In this document: in pieces, positions 1 to 8,339 of the stretch
Numbering within the stretch: the stretch's first letter is position 1
How the letters are laid out: the number at the start of each line of letters is the position of its first letter
NCBI RefSeq assembly: GCF_000943545.1
Contig: NZ_JTHP01000001.1
Span: 62,001-126,000 of the forward strand
DNA from: Paenibacillus terrae
Lineage (GTDB): Bacteria; Bacillota; Bacilli; Paenibacillales; Paenibacillaceae
Length of the DNA stretch: 64,000 nucleotides
Direction of reading: 5' to 3'
Notes under the pieces: model-generated
What the model saw: the letters and a program-made list of their open reading frames with translations, nothing else
What the model was told of the DNA's origin: nothing
Database searches by the model: none
Position numbers and translations under genes: made by a program

Positions 1-2
1 GC

Positions 3-1085
3 GGTCATCCGATTTGGGGTAAGATGAGCATCATGTTTGTTATCGTGCCGTTTGTTATTTTATCGTTCTATGCCATTGTAGGAGGCTGGACACTGCATTA
101 TGCTGTAGAGGCATTTAGCGGAAATCTGTTTTCAAATAAGGATTTTGCTGGACAGTTCGCTTCTTTTTCTTCCGGCTACGCTCCGTTGGTTTGGCTGTTA
201 GTCGTTTTTGCATTTACGGCAGTCGTGGTTACCCTTGGAGTATCGAACGGGATTGAAAAGTTCAATAAAATTTTGATTCCTGCCAAGGTTATTCTGTTGC
301 TCGTGTTAATGATAAATGCTCTTATGCTGCCAGGCTCTGGTGCGGGTGTATCCTTCTTTCTGAATCCTGACTTTTCTAAGCTTAGTATAGAGTCTGCATT
401 GGTTGCTTTGGGACATGCTTTCTTCTCGCTCTCACTGGGGATGGGGATTATGGTCACGTACGGTGCTTATGTGGATCGTCGCCAATCGCTGGGTGGAGCC
501 ATGCTGGCAGTTGGTGGCGGGGATTTAATTTATGCGTTTATCGCAGGTATGATTATTTTCCCTACAACCTTCTCCTTTGGTATTAACCCGGCTCAAGGGC
601 CGTCTCTGGTCTTTATTGCTTTACCGGCTGCGTTCTCTGCCATGCCTTTCGGCGCTTTCTTCGGCGGTTTGTTCTTTGTACTGCTGGCGGTTGCTGCATT
701 AGGTTCTATGGTATCCTTGCTGGAAGTACCCGTAGCCTATGTTATGGAACGGTTCCGTTGGAGCCGGGTTCGCTCGGTTATCGTCGTATCTGTCCTGTGC
801 CTGTTGCTGGGTATCCCTTCTGCATTGTCCATGGGACTGGTTCCGGAATTAAAAGTTGGCGGCAAATCATTCTTCGATTTCGTTGACTTCACAGCATCCA
901 ACATCTTCTTGCCATTAGGCGGCTTGTTGATTGTTATATTCACAGGCTACTATTGGAAGACTGCGGGTGAGCAGGCGAATCTCAAACCCTTCTGGTTCCG
1001 CATATGGCTGTTCGGCCTTCGGTATATTGCGCCGATCCTGATGTTGCTGGTATTCCTGCATACCTCAGGCATCATCAAATTTTAA
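3..1085 (+). CDS. Sodium-dependent (NSS/SNF family) transporter, 3' part
   Basis: The reading frame is open to the left edge of the window (GHPIWGKMSIM precedes the first ATG), so only the C-terminal ~360 residues are present; bacterial family members are usually ~440-450 aa. The protein is almost wholly hydrophobic with about nine membrane spans, and carries NSS-like stretches such as YAIVGGW, HAFFSLSLGMGIMVTYGAY and GSMVSLLEVPVAYV. Family members are Na+-coupled symporters of amino acids or related amines in the cytoplasmic membrane. The substrate cannot be read from the sequence. A strong terminator follows at once, so it ends its transcript. Confidence 0.85.
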   Translation, partial: GHPIWGKMSIMFVIVPFVILSFYAIVGGWTLHYAVEAFSGNLFSNKDFAGQFASFSSGYAPLVWLLVVFAFTAVVVTLGVSNGIEKFNKILIPAKVILLLVLMINALMLPGSGAGVSFFLNPDFSKLSIESALVALGHAFFSLSLGMGIMVTYGAYVDRRQSLGGAMLAVGGGDLIYAFIAGMIIFPTTFSFGINPAQGPSLVFIALPAAFSAMPFGAFFGGLFFVLLAVAALGSMVSLLEVPVAYVMERFRWSRVRSVIVVSVLCLLLGIPSALSMGLVPELKVGGKSFFDFVDFTASNIFLPLGGLLIVIFTGYYWKTAGEQANLKPFWFRIWLFGLRYIAPILMLLVFLHTSGIIKF

Positions 1086-1096
1086 GCTAAAATCAA

Positions 1097-1139
1097 CAAA
1101 AAGGCATTTTCTTCCCAAGGGAAGAGATGCCTTTTTTTG
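1097..1139 (+). terminator. Rho-independent terminator after the NSS transporter
   Basis: A long hairpin pairs an AAAAAGGCAT arm with ATGCCTTTTTTT and includes an inner TCTTCCC/GGGAAGA stem, followed by a T run. It lies 12 bases after the stop codon. The following 217 bases up to the next gene show no further gene. Confidence 0.9.
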
Positions 1140-1357
1140 TATATCTATCAGTGGTTACCTAACTGTGGAAAGGAGTGATATAATAAAAACATTGTCATTA
1201 ATTTTAACTCCATTGAAATCATTACGAATATGAAGTTCTATATAATGAACGAAAAGGCTACAGAGCATCGCACAAAACGATGTGCAGGAGAGGGAAAGGG
1301 CAGAAGAGCATTGAAACAGACAGGGAACTTGAATTTGCATGAAGGATGGCGGCTTAA

Positions 1358-3313
1358 ATGAAGTCTAATCCGTTGCCATCACAACGTCGGTATATGCCGG
1401 GACTGGACGGGTTAAGAGCGCTGGCGGTCATCGCAGTCATTGTGTATCATCTGAATCCGGATTGGTTGCCGGGAGGCTTGTTGGGTGTAGGCGTTTTTTT
1501 TACGTTATCGGGGTATTTAATCACAGATATTCTGGTAAGTCAGTGGGATACATATCATAGTTTTAAAATGAAAGATTTCTGGTTGCGTCGGGCCAGAAGG
1601 CTGCTGCCTGCCATGCTGACGGTTGTAGCCGTCATTGTCCTGTGCTCGTTGTTTTTCGATCCGTCACGGCTTACGGCCTTGCGCGGAGATGTACCTGCTG
1701 CATTGGTATATATGAGTAACTGGTGGTTTATTTTTCATCAGGTATCGTATTTTGAAAGCTTTGGACCACCTTCGCCGCTCGGACATCTGTGGTCGCTGGC
1801 GGTGGAGGAACAATTCTATATCCTGTGGCCGTTAATGCTGGCGCTTGGGCTGAAATATATGCCCAAGCGTATTGTACTCGCAGGCTGGGTAACTTGCCTA
1901 GCGTTGATCTCTGCGTTGCTGATGGCAGTAATTTATGTGCCCGGAACTGATCCCAGCCGGGTGTATTATGGCACGGATACACGCGGATTCGCCCTGCTGA
2001 TTGGTGCGGCGCTGGCTTTGGTATGGCCTAGCGGCAAGCTGAAAGGGCAAGCGTCTGCCAAGGCGCGCTTGTTCCTGGATGGTATTGGGGCTGTAAGCTT
2101 GCTGCTGCTGTGTCACTGGGCATGGGCCTCGAATGAATATGACCCGTCTTTGTATCGGGGGGGCTTGCTGGGCATAGCTTTGGTCACTGCTATTGTGGTC
2201 GCTGCGTTAGCGCATCCGGTGAGCCATCTCGGAAAGCTGCTTGGACTCAAGCCGCTGCGCTGGATCGGCGCACGTTCCTACGGGCTATACCTGTGGCATG
2301 TTCCGGTTATCACCCTGACGACACCGCAGGTGGATACCGATGGGGTGCATGTGCTGCGAATCATTTTACAACTGTTAGCAACCATATTACTTGCGTCTCT
2401 CTCATATAAATATATCGAGGAGCCGATCCGGCACGGAGGGTTTCGCCACTGGATCGCGGGCATCCGTACAGCGGTTCGCAGACAGGCACACTGGAGATGG
2501 ATGCCTGCAACCGCAGCATCTGTGCTTTTTATAGGAGTTCTTATAGGCACCATTCATCTGTACGTGGCGTCTACTGACGCAATCACGCAGGCAGCGGGGA
2601 ACGATGAGATTCTAAGCGGGAAGACAGTGCCACCGCTTCACGGAACCGTATCTGTGGCTTCGAAGGAGCCGAAAGCCAAGCCACAAGTATCCGGGGGCGG
2701 CAAGGTGCAGGACGCAGCTAAGGTCCAAGCTCTAGCCCAAACGCCAAAGAATGCGGAGACTAAGGCTGGCACTACGGATGGGGCTAAGGTTCAGTCGGAT
2801 ATTTCGACCCAACAGCAACAGGCAACGCCTAGTGCAGATGTTGGCGCAGGTGTGACCGCAATTGGCGATTCTGTCATGCTGGATGTGCAGGCGTACATTC
2901 AGCAAGCTTTTCCAGGCGCTGTTGTAGACGGGCGCATCGGACGACAGATGGCGGAAGCGCCTGCTGTGCTGGAGCAGTTGAGACAGAATGGACAGCTGGG
3001 GAAGACAGTCATTATTGAGCTGGGCACAAACGGCGCTTTTACCAAGGATCAATTGACCGATTTGCTCGCCAGTCTGAAGGATGCGAAGCGTATTATCCTC
3101 GTGAATACCCGTGTCCCGCGTCCGTGGGAGAGCATCGTGAACAAGCATCTTGCAGAAGCTGCGTCCCAGGATACACGGATTACGATGATCGACTGGTACG
3201 GAGCCAGCTCTGGCAAAAACTCGTATTTTGAACATGACGGAGTTCATTTGAAGCCCAAAGGCGCCAAAGCCTATGCATCTTTGTTGGCTCAGGTTTTGAC
3301 AAAGCAATCTTAA
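1358..3313 (+). CDS. OatA-like membrane acyltransferase with SGNH domain
   Basis: 651 aa. The N-terminal ~375 residues are an acyltransferase-3 domain with about ten membrane spans; it begins YMPGLDGLRALAVIAV and keeps the family histidine (His31 in VYHLN). After a final span (~390-410) and an Ala/Lys/Gln-rich linker, the C-terminal ~150 residues form an extracytoplasmic SGNH hydrolase: GDS (Ser~505), GTN, and DGVH (Asp~627, His~630). Proteins of this build (OatA, B. subtilis YrhL) move acetyl groups across the membrane onto cell-wall sugars, typically peptidoglycan MurNAc O-6, giving lysozyme resistance. The exact acceptor here is inferred. Single-gene transcript, with its own terminator. 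Confidence 0.88.
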   Translation: MKSNPLPSQRRYMPGLDGLRALAVIAVIVYHLNPDWLPGGLLGVGVFFTLSGYLITDILVSQWDTYHSFKMKDFWLRRARRLLPAMLTVVAVIVLCSLFFDPSRLTALRGDVPAALVYMSNWWFIFHQVSYFESFGPPSPLGHLWSLAVEEQFYILWPLMLALGLKYMPKRIVLAGWVTCLALISALLMAVIYVPGTDPSRVYYGTDTRGFALLIGAALALVWPSGKLKGQASAKARLFLDGIGAVSLLLLCHWAWASNEYDPSLYRGGLLGIALVTAIVVAALAHPVSHLGKLLGLKPLRWIGARSYGLYLWHVPVITLTTPQVDTDGVHVLRIILQLLATILLASLSYKYIEEPIRHGGFRHWIAGIRTAVRRQAHWRWMPATAASVLFIGVLIGTIHLYVASTDAITQAAGNDEILSGKTVPPLHGTVSVASKEPKAKPQVSGGGKVQDAAKVQALAQTPKNAETKAGTTDGAKVQSDISTQQQQATPSADVGAGVTAIGDSVMLDVQAYIQQAFPGAVVDGRIGRQMAEAPAVLEQLRQNGQLGKTVIIELGTNGAFTKDQLTDLLASLKDAKRIILVNTRVPRPWESIVNKHLAEAASQDTRITMIDWYGASSGKNSYFEHDGVHLKPKGAKAYASLLAQVLTKQS

Positions 3314-3329
3314 ATAGCAATCGTTGTCA

Positions 3330-3366
3330 GGTAGCTGTGATGCACAAATATCACGGCTCCTTTTTA
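3330..3366 (+). terminator. Terminator after the OatA-like gene
   Basis: AGCTGTGAT pairs with ATCACGGCT (one G-U pair) around an 8-base loop, followed by CCTTTTTATTTT. It lies 17 bases after the stop codon. Confidence 0.8.
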
Positions 3367-3666
3367 TTTTATTGAGCTATTTCAGTTGGTTTCCTCTATC
3401 TTAAATATGAATTGTTATTTATATTTTCGTCATAACTATTCTAATTTTAGAAATCGGGTAGTGAAGCGGGTTTTCGTTGGTGTGACAAGGATCGACGGAA
3501 TATGACAATTTTCAGGGGATTCCACTTGTGATTTTTGAAGCCTAAAGGGTAACAATTCTTTGCTTATTTGGCTACAATTTTTCAATTTTCATTCTACTTA
3601 TTTATGGTAAGGTTACGAATATGCCTAATTTCGGGAAATATTATTTTGGTGGGGGTACATAAGCTA
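3367..3666. other. Intergenic stretch without a recognisable gene
   Basis: About 300 AT-rich bases between the OatA-like terminator and the deacetylase start. The deacetylase frame stays open back to a TTG at 3568, but that extension has no ribosome binding site. I see no RNA gene and no clear operator here; it must hold the deacetylase promoter. Confidence 0.5.
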
Positions 3667-4623
3667 ATGGAAAAGAGTTACACACATAGCAGAACAAGAG
3701 AGCATCGCTTGAAGAGAAACAAAAGAAGATTGCTATTCGTTGCTATTTTATTATTCGTGATCGGTTGTATTACGCTCATTGTGCTAAAGGTGTCAGATAG
3801 CAAACCACCAGCCCAAACAATGGAGCAAGCTAAAAAAACAGATACCGTATCCAATGCCAAACCAACAGGTAAACCGACTGCCGAATCGAATGGTAAAGTT
3901 GCTTCACAAAAAGACGATGCCGGAGTTGAAGATGGTGCCTTTGTTGAGAAATATTTAAACCAACAAATGCTGGGGCAGAAGCCTGATGGAGCCGATGGTA
4001 AAAAAGTAGCTTATTTATCTTTTGATGATGGGCCATCCGTGACGGTAACACCTGAAATATTAGATATTCTGAAAAAACAGAAGGTAAAGGCAACCTTTTT
4101 TGTCGTAGGAAAGGAAGCCGATGAAAATGAACATACGAAGAATATCATCAAAAGAATTGTTGCAGAAGGTCACGCTATAGGAAACCATACGTATTCACAT
4201 AACTATAAGTATCTATATCCCCACAAGGCTGTAAGTACGGACAACGTTATGAAGGATATTGAAAAGAACAATCAGGTATTAAAAAGCATTCTGGGACCGG
4301 ACTTCTCGACAAGAATGATCCGATTCCCGGGAGGCCACATGACGTGGAAGAAAAAAGATCCAAAGGGTATGGCCGCATTAGATGCAGCTTTACTAAAAAA
4401 GGATTACCACCAAGTGGATTGGAATGTATTAACTAAAGATGCAGAGGGACGACACAAGAAAGCGGCTGGACTCATAAACCAATTCATGAAGTCTGTAAAG
4501 GGTCGAGAAAAAGCCGTGATCTTAATGCATGATACCTATGGCAAGGAAGAAACTGCAAAGGCTTTACCAGTCATCATAGAATATTTAAAAAAACAGGGAT
4601 ATGAATTTAAGATTATGAAGTGA
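3667..4623 (+). CDS. Membrane-anchored polysaccharide deacetylase (NodB domain)
   Basis: 318 aa from the ATG that follows GGTGGGGG; a TTG at 3568 in frame is less likely. A basic N-terminus leads to one membrane span (~22-40), then a Lys/Thr-rich stalk, then a carbohydrate esterase family 4 domain (~110-315). The catalytic set is visible: FDDGPS (Asp~120/121), the zinc-binding GNHTYSH (His~174 and ~178), RFPGG, the DWN motif and LMHDTYG. Such enzymes remove N-acetyl groups from peptidoglycan or another cell-wall glycan outside the membrane. Together with the upstream acetyltransferase this forms a small cell-wall-modification neighbourhood, but the two genes are transcribed separately. Confidence 0.88.
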   Translation: MEKSYTHSRTREHRLKRNKRRLLFVAILLFVIGCITLIVLKVSDSKPPAQTMEQAKKTDTVSNAKPTGKPTAESNGKVASQKDDAGVEDGAFVEKYLNQQMLGQKPDGADGKKVAYLSFDDGPSVTVTPEILDILKKQKVKATFFVVGKEADENEHTKNIIKRIVAEGHAIGNHTYSHNYKYLYPHKAVSTDNVMKDIEKNNQVLKSILGPDFSTRMIRFPGGHMTWKKKDPKGMAALDAALLKKDYHQVDWNVLTKDAEGRHKKAAGLINQFMKSVKGREKAVILMHDTYGKEETAKALPVIIEYLKKQGYEFKIMK

Positions 4624-4738
4624 ATATATGTTTAGGTTGCTTCCTTTTCGAAAACTACTTATACTATAATTAGAGAAGTAAAGAAACAAAGAAAATTTGT
4701 TTCTCGGAATAGAATGGGTGGAAAAGGGGGAGTATACT

Positions 4739-5122
4739 ATGGTAATAGCTAATGAGGCGGTGGAACGAGTGGAATGGAAACGTGCGCGTGTCTCGCAAAA
4801 ACGCCAAGTCACAATACCTCAAAAACTGTATGAACAGGCTGGAATTAAGGATGAAGTGGAATTCGGGATCAAAGGAAATAACATCATTATTCGTCCTGTA
4901 CGTGAAAATACTGCGAATGACAATTTTTCTGATCTTATCTTAGCTGATCTCATTAAGGAAGGGTACAAGGATCAGGAACTGCTTCAAAAATTCCGTGAAA
5001 GACAGGCTGAGCTTCACGGGGCTGTAAAGTCATTAATTGCTGAATCCGGAGAGGCTGCCCGTAATTTTAAATCTGGCGATGATGATACGGATGAACTATT
5101 TGGCGATGTGGTGGAGGATTAA
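4739..5122 (+). CDS. AbrB/MazE-type antitoxin
   Basis: 127 aa. The start ATG has AAGGGGG 8 bases upstream. Residues ~12-52 form a SpoVT-AbrB swapped-hairpin DNA-binding domain (RVSQKRQVTIPQKLYEQAG, then a FGIKGNNIIIRPV strand pair). The C-terminal half is acidic and helical and ends in a DDDTDELFGDVVED tail, typical of an antitoxin arm that wraps the toxin. The stop codon touches the start codon of the toxin gene, so the two are translationally coupled. By analogy the protein represses its own promoter, where a poly-A/T tract precedes the gene. AbrB-type antitoxins more often pair with MazF or VapC; here the partner is RelE-like. Confidence 0.82.
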   Translation: MVIANEAVERVEWKRARVSQKRQVTIPQKLYEQAGIKDEVEFGIKGNNIIIRPVRENTANDNFSDLILADLIKEGYKDQELLQKFRERQAELHGAVKSLIAESGEAARNFKSGDDDTDELFGDVVED

Positions 5123-5419
5123 ATGCTTCCAGTCACATACTTAGGTCCTGCAAAACGATATTTTAAAAAGCTTTCTGAAAGACCGTTAAAGTCAGCCTAC
5201 CTGGATGCTATTACAGCCATACGACTTGATCCCTCCATTGGAGAGCACAAAACAGGTGATCTAAGCGGAACTCTTGGCTACAATGTATTTTATAAAGGTA
5301 CCAATTATGAAATTGCGTATCGGCTAGAAGAAAATGAGGAAGGCGAACTCATTGTAGTCATATTGGCCGGTTCCAGAGAAAATTTCTATGAAGAACTCAA
5401 GCGTTACTTGAAAAGCTGA
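5123..5419 (+). CDS. RelE/ParE-family toxin
   Basis: 98 aa. It has the RelE/ParE fold signature: an N-terminal YLGPAKRYFKKL helix, DPSIGEHKTGDLSGTLGYNVF, NYEIAYRLEE strands, and a C-terminal VVILAGSRENFYEELKRYL. RelE toxins cleave mRNA on the ribosome and ParE toxins poison gyrase; the sequence alone does not separate the two. Its ATG follows the antitoxin TAA with no gap. Length matches the family and nothing is truncated, so the pair looks intact. Confidence 0.82.
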   Translation: MLPVTYLGPAKRYFKKLSERPLKSAYLDAITAIRLDPSIGEHKTGDLSGTLGYNVFYKGTNYEIAYRLEENEEGELIVVILAGSRENFYEELKRYLKS

Positions 5420-5456
5420 AAACTTTAGATTTCAAAGAAAAAATGATAGATAACAA

Positions 5457-5492
5457 GAAAAGGACGAGGGCCATTGGCCCCGTCCTTTTCTA
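5457..5492. terminator. Bidirectional terminator between toxin and GH105 genes
   Basis: AAAAGGACG-A-GGGCC pairs with GGCCC-CGTCCTTTT around ATT, with A/T runs on both sides, so it can stop the toxin transcript and the opposing pectin operon. Confidence 0.85.
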
Positions 5493-5518
5493 TTGTAGAA
5501 GATTACATTTCGTCCGCT

Positions 5519-6646
5519 TTAGAGCCGTTCCGCTTCAGCCATCGCCTGAATGAAGGCTCCGATACCTTTGGGATCGTTCGTCACAATCGGCTCGCTGATA
5601 TAGTAAGTGAAGGTGCCGTCCCGACGATCTTTACCGCCCAAACCGCTTACTTGCACCGTTTTGTTCAGATTCACGAGTCCTTCTTCGGTAATCGTGATAA
5701 ATTCATCAATAATACCTTTACGGATGATTTCTGCCTCTTGACGATAATGCTCTGGCAGATAACCTTTGCGAACGCCTTTGGCGATCGCATAGAGAATCAT
5801 GCAGGAAGCGGAGGCTTCCAAATAGTTGCCTTTCACATGGCCCAGGTTGAGCACCTGATAAAAGACTCCACTTTCTTTATCACGTACTTTCAGCAGAGCT
5901 TCCAGTGTTTCCGTCAGCATATCGAGCAAGGCAGGGCGATCTGCGTGATCTTCTGGAATATAGTCCAGCACGTCAACGAGTGCCATAACGAACCAGCCGA
6001 TAGAGCGTCCCCAAAAGTTCTTGGAGCAGCCTGTTTGCGGGTTGCACCATGGCTGTTCAAGCTTCTCATCCCAAGCGTGGTAGAGCAGGCCCGTTTGAGG
6101 ATCACGCGTATGTTCGTAGCAGAGCTTGAATTGCAAGGTAACATCGTCAAACTCTGACGGATCTCCAAATTCGCGGATAAATTCAGCGTAGAACGGGGCA
6201 CCCATGTACAAGCCGTCCAGCCAAATTTGATACGGATAAATTTGCTTATGCCAGAATGCGCCCTCGCTTGTGCGAGGGTGTTTTTCCAACTGACTGCGTA
6301 ATTGGTAAGCTGCCTTTTTATATCGTTCGTCTCCTGTGGCACGATACAGAGAGAAGAGCAGCTTTCCGTTATTCACGTGGTCAATATTGTACTCATCTGC
6401 TTTATAGCGCTGAATCACGCCATTTTCGTCAACAAAATGATCCATATGTTTTTTTACAAATTCCATATACTTGGGATCGCCTGTCAGTTCGCCAACCCAT
6501 TCCAGACCTCTGTAAATAACGCCGTGGTCATATTCCCATTTTTCGTAAAACTCCGGACTCCGCTGTAGAACAGAATCGCTCATACGTACAGCCCAAGAAT
6601 CTGTTTTTGTAGGATTGGTTGTCGGTTGTGATGTTGGATTTGCCAT
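5519..6646 (-). CDS. GH105 unsaturated rhamnogalacturonyl/galacturonyl hydrolase
   Basis: 375 aa, matching YteR/YesR-type enzymes. It is an (alpha/alpha)6-barrel protein with family stretches DHGVIYRGLEW, NIDHVNNGKLL, YPYQIWLDGLYMGAPFYAEF and FWGRSIGWFVMALVDVLDY. Asp144 in WLDGLYMG is the equivalent of the catalytic aspartate that hydrates the unsaturated uronyl group. No signal peptide, so it acts in the cytoplasm on unsaturated oligosaccharides left by pectate or rhamnogalacturonan lyases. It sits 50 bases downstream of the GPH transporter and ~1.7 kb downstream of the secreted PL9 lyase, so lyase, uptake and debranching are adjacent. The exact oligosaccharide is inferred. Confidence 0.9.
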   Translation of the reverse strand: MANPTSQPTTNPTKTDSWAVRMSDSVLQRSPEFYEKWEYDHGVIYRGLEWVGELTGDPKYMEFVKKHMDHFVDENGVIQRYKADEYNIDHVNNGKLLFSLYRATGDERYKKAAYQLRSQLEKHPRTSEGAFWHKQIYPYQIWLDGLYMGAPFYAEFIREFGDPSEFDDVTLQFKLCYEHTRDPQTGLLYHAWDEKLEQPWCNPQTGCSKNFWGRSIGWFVMALVDVLDYIPEDHADRPALLDMLTETLEALLKVRDKESGVFYQVLNLGHVKGNYLEASASCMILYAIAKGVRKGYLPEHYRQEAEIIRKGIIDEFITITEEGLVNLNKTVQVSGLGGKDRRDGTFTYYISEPIVTNDPKGIGAFIQAMAEAERL

Positions 6647-6696
6647 GATACAGTCACCTCTATGGAAAATATTTGATTGGTAATCGTTGTTTGTGC

Positions 6697-8229
6697 TTAC
6701 ATGGAAGGCGTATGTGATTTAGGGTCAGCAGGTTTGTTCTTGAAACCTACATTATTGTTGCCCCAGCACCGATCGTAAGTAAAACCTGTCAGATCCTCGA
6801 ATACCTTTCGAGCTTCCGGTTTGGCTGACTTCATGGAGCCGCCGTTTTTGAGACGATCAATTTCGGTAATCAGCTTCTTGTGACTGTCAATGTCCAGCTT
6901 CATGACGACAGACGCAATCATACCGATAATCGCCAAAACGATGGTTCCAACGACGAGCACGTAAAATATAGCATGCTGAGCGGCAATCGGCTGACTATCA
7001 GCCCCGGATACGAATCCGAAATGCTGTAACACCCAGCCAAGTATGAAGACGACGACGGCTCGAACCATTTTACCTGCGAAAGTCATCATACCTGCATAAA
7101 TTCCTTCCCGGCGACGTCCAGTCAGTGCCTCATCTACATCAGCAAGGAACGTATATTGATTCCAGGGAATATAGTAGACCCCGCCTGTACCAAGACCCAT
7201 AAACAGTGTGATGACATATAGCCATACCATCGTATTGGAGGCTCCCGTTATATAGAGCAGGCCGTAACCCGCTACGCTAAAGCAAACGACGACGAGTGCG
7301 GCGATAAAAGGCATACGGAACCCTTTGCGCACACAGAACTGGATGAAGAAATAGGTGGAAATTAATTGAATGACAGAGTTAAAGCTATTCAGATTAGATA
7401 CCATCTCCGAGCTTTGGAACAGGGAAAACACAATAAAGTACGTAAAGGCAGAAGTGAACAGCCACTCGGCTGAAAAGCCGCCCAGATACATGCCCAGATG
7501 ATGACGGAACGTCTTCACCCGGAAGGTAGAGGAAATGTCAATAAACAGCTTTTTCATGGAATCTATAAAGGAAAGCGGAGCTTCACCTTCCAGTTCCTTT
7601 TGCAGTTCCTCCGTAGGGCGTTCCCAAGAGTTTTTGTACAAAAATGCCATCGCAATGAGCAAGATACCTGCAAACACGAGTCCGGTATAAAAGAAGGGCA
7701 ATGGAGAGTCTTTGCCATACTCAGCGATAAAGCGACCTGGGATAAAAGCGGCGGCAAAATTGGCAATTTTACCAAACATGGCCTTCCATCCGGTCAATCT
7801 GGAGCGCGCGCCGAAGTCCCGGGTCATCTCTGAGGCGAGTGCTTCATAGGGCACCATGACAGAGGTATACACCAGTTCAAACAGCACGTACGTACTTAGG
7901 TAATACCAGAAACCCAACCCATCTACCCAAAGCAACGGATACACGAGCATCAGTGGAATACCCATCATAATGAAAAAACGGCGTCTGCCGAATTTACGGC
8001 CCAGGCGGGTTCGATGAAAGTTGTCGCTAATAAAGCCCATGATCGGATTGCTGACTGCATCGATGATGCTGGCAACGGAGAAAATGGCTGCGGCCTGAAC
8101 GGGAGACAGTCCGCAAAAGGTTGTATAAAAGTACATTAACCATGCGCCACTAATAGCAAGTGCACCGCTTCCCAGCATGTTGCCGCTTCCATAGGCGAGT
8201 GTATGTTTCATTGTGATTTTTTGTTCCAT
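6697..8229 (-). CDS. GPH-family sugar:cation symporter, probably for unsaturated oligouronides
   Basis: 510 aa with about twelve membrane spans. It belongs to the glycoside-pentoside-hexuronide (MelB/TogT-like) group of the MFS: AYGSGNMLGSGALAISG at the start, DAVSNPIMGFISDN, RLGRKFGRRRFF between spans 2 and 3, and GMMTFAGKMVRAVV near span 10. The C-terminal cytoplasmic tail is ~60 residues. The start follows AGGTG on the minus strand. GPH carriers use Na+ or H+ to import sugars. Its place between a secreted pectate lyase and a cytoplasmic GH105 enzyme suggests it brings in pectin-derived oligouronides; that substrate is inferred from context. Confidence 0.85.
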   Translation of the reverse strand: MEQKITMKHTLAYGSGNMLGSGALAISGAWLMYFYTTFCGLSPVQAAAIFSVASIIDAVSNPIMGFISDNFHRTRLGRKFGRRRFFIMMGIPLMLVYPLLWVDGLGFWYYLSTYVLFELVYTSVMVPYEALASEMTRDFGARSRLTGWKAMFGKIANFAAAFIPGRFIAEYGKDSPLPFFYTGLVFAGILLIAMAFLYKNSWERPTEELQKELEGEAPLSFIDSMKKLFIDISSTFRVKTFRHHLGMYLGGFSAEWLFTSAFTYFIVFSLFQSSEMVSNLNSFNSVIQLISTYFFIQFCVRKGFRMPFIAALVVVCFSVAGYGLLYITGASNTMVWLYVITLFMGLGTGGVYYIPWNQYTFLADVDEALTGRRREGIYAGMMTFAGKMVRAVVVFILGWVLQHFGFVSGADSQPIAAQHAIFYVLVVGTIVLAIIGMIASVVMKLDIDSHKKLITEIDRLKNGGSMKSAKPEARKVFEDLTGFTYDRCWGNNNVGFKNKPADPKSHTPSM

Positions 8230-8339
8230 GATCTGTTCACCTCATATTTTGTCTGGTTATGAGGACTATCACCGGTCGCTATATTATGCTGAATGTCTAT
8301 GTTGGTAGATGGGCCAGGCGTCCTGATTGGGTTGGGCTT

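Noticed and set aside
1155..1340. 61-codon minus-strand frame between the NSS transporter and the OatA-like gene
   Set aside because: Cys/Leu/Ser-rich shadow without a ribosome binding site, lying in the promoter region of the next gene.
5474..6157. 227-codon plus-strand frame opposite the GH105 gene
   Set aside because: It is wholly antisense to a clear GH105 enzyme and starts in a terminator; no family resemblance.
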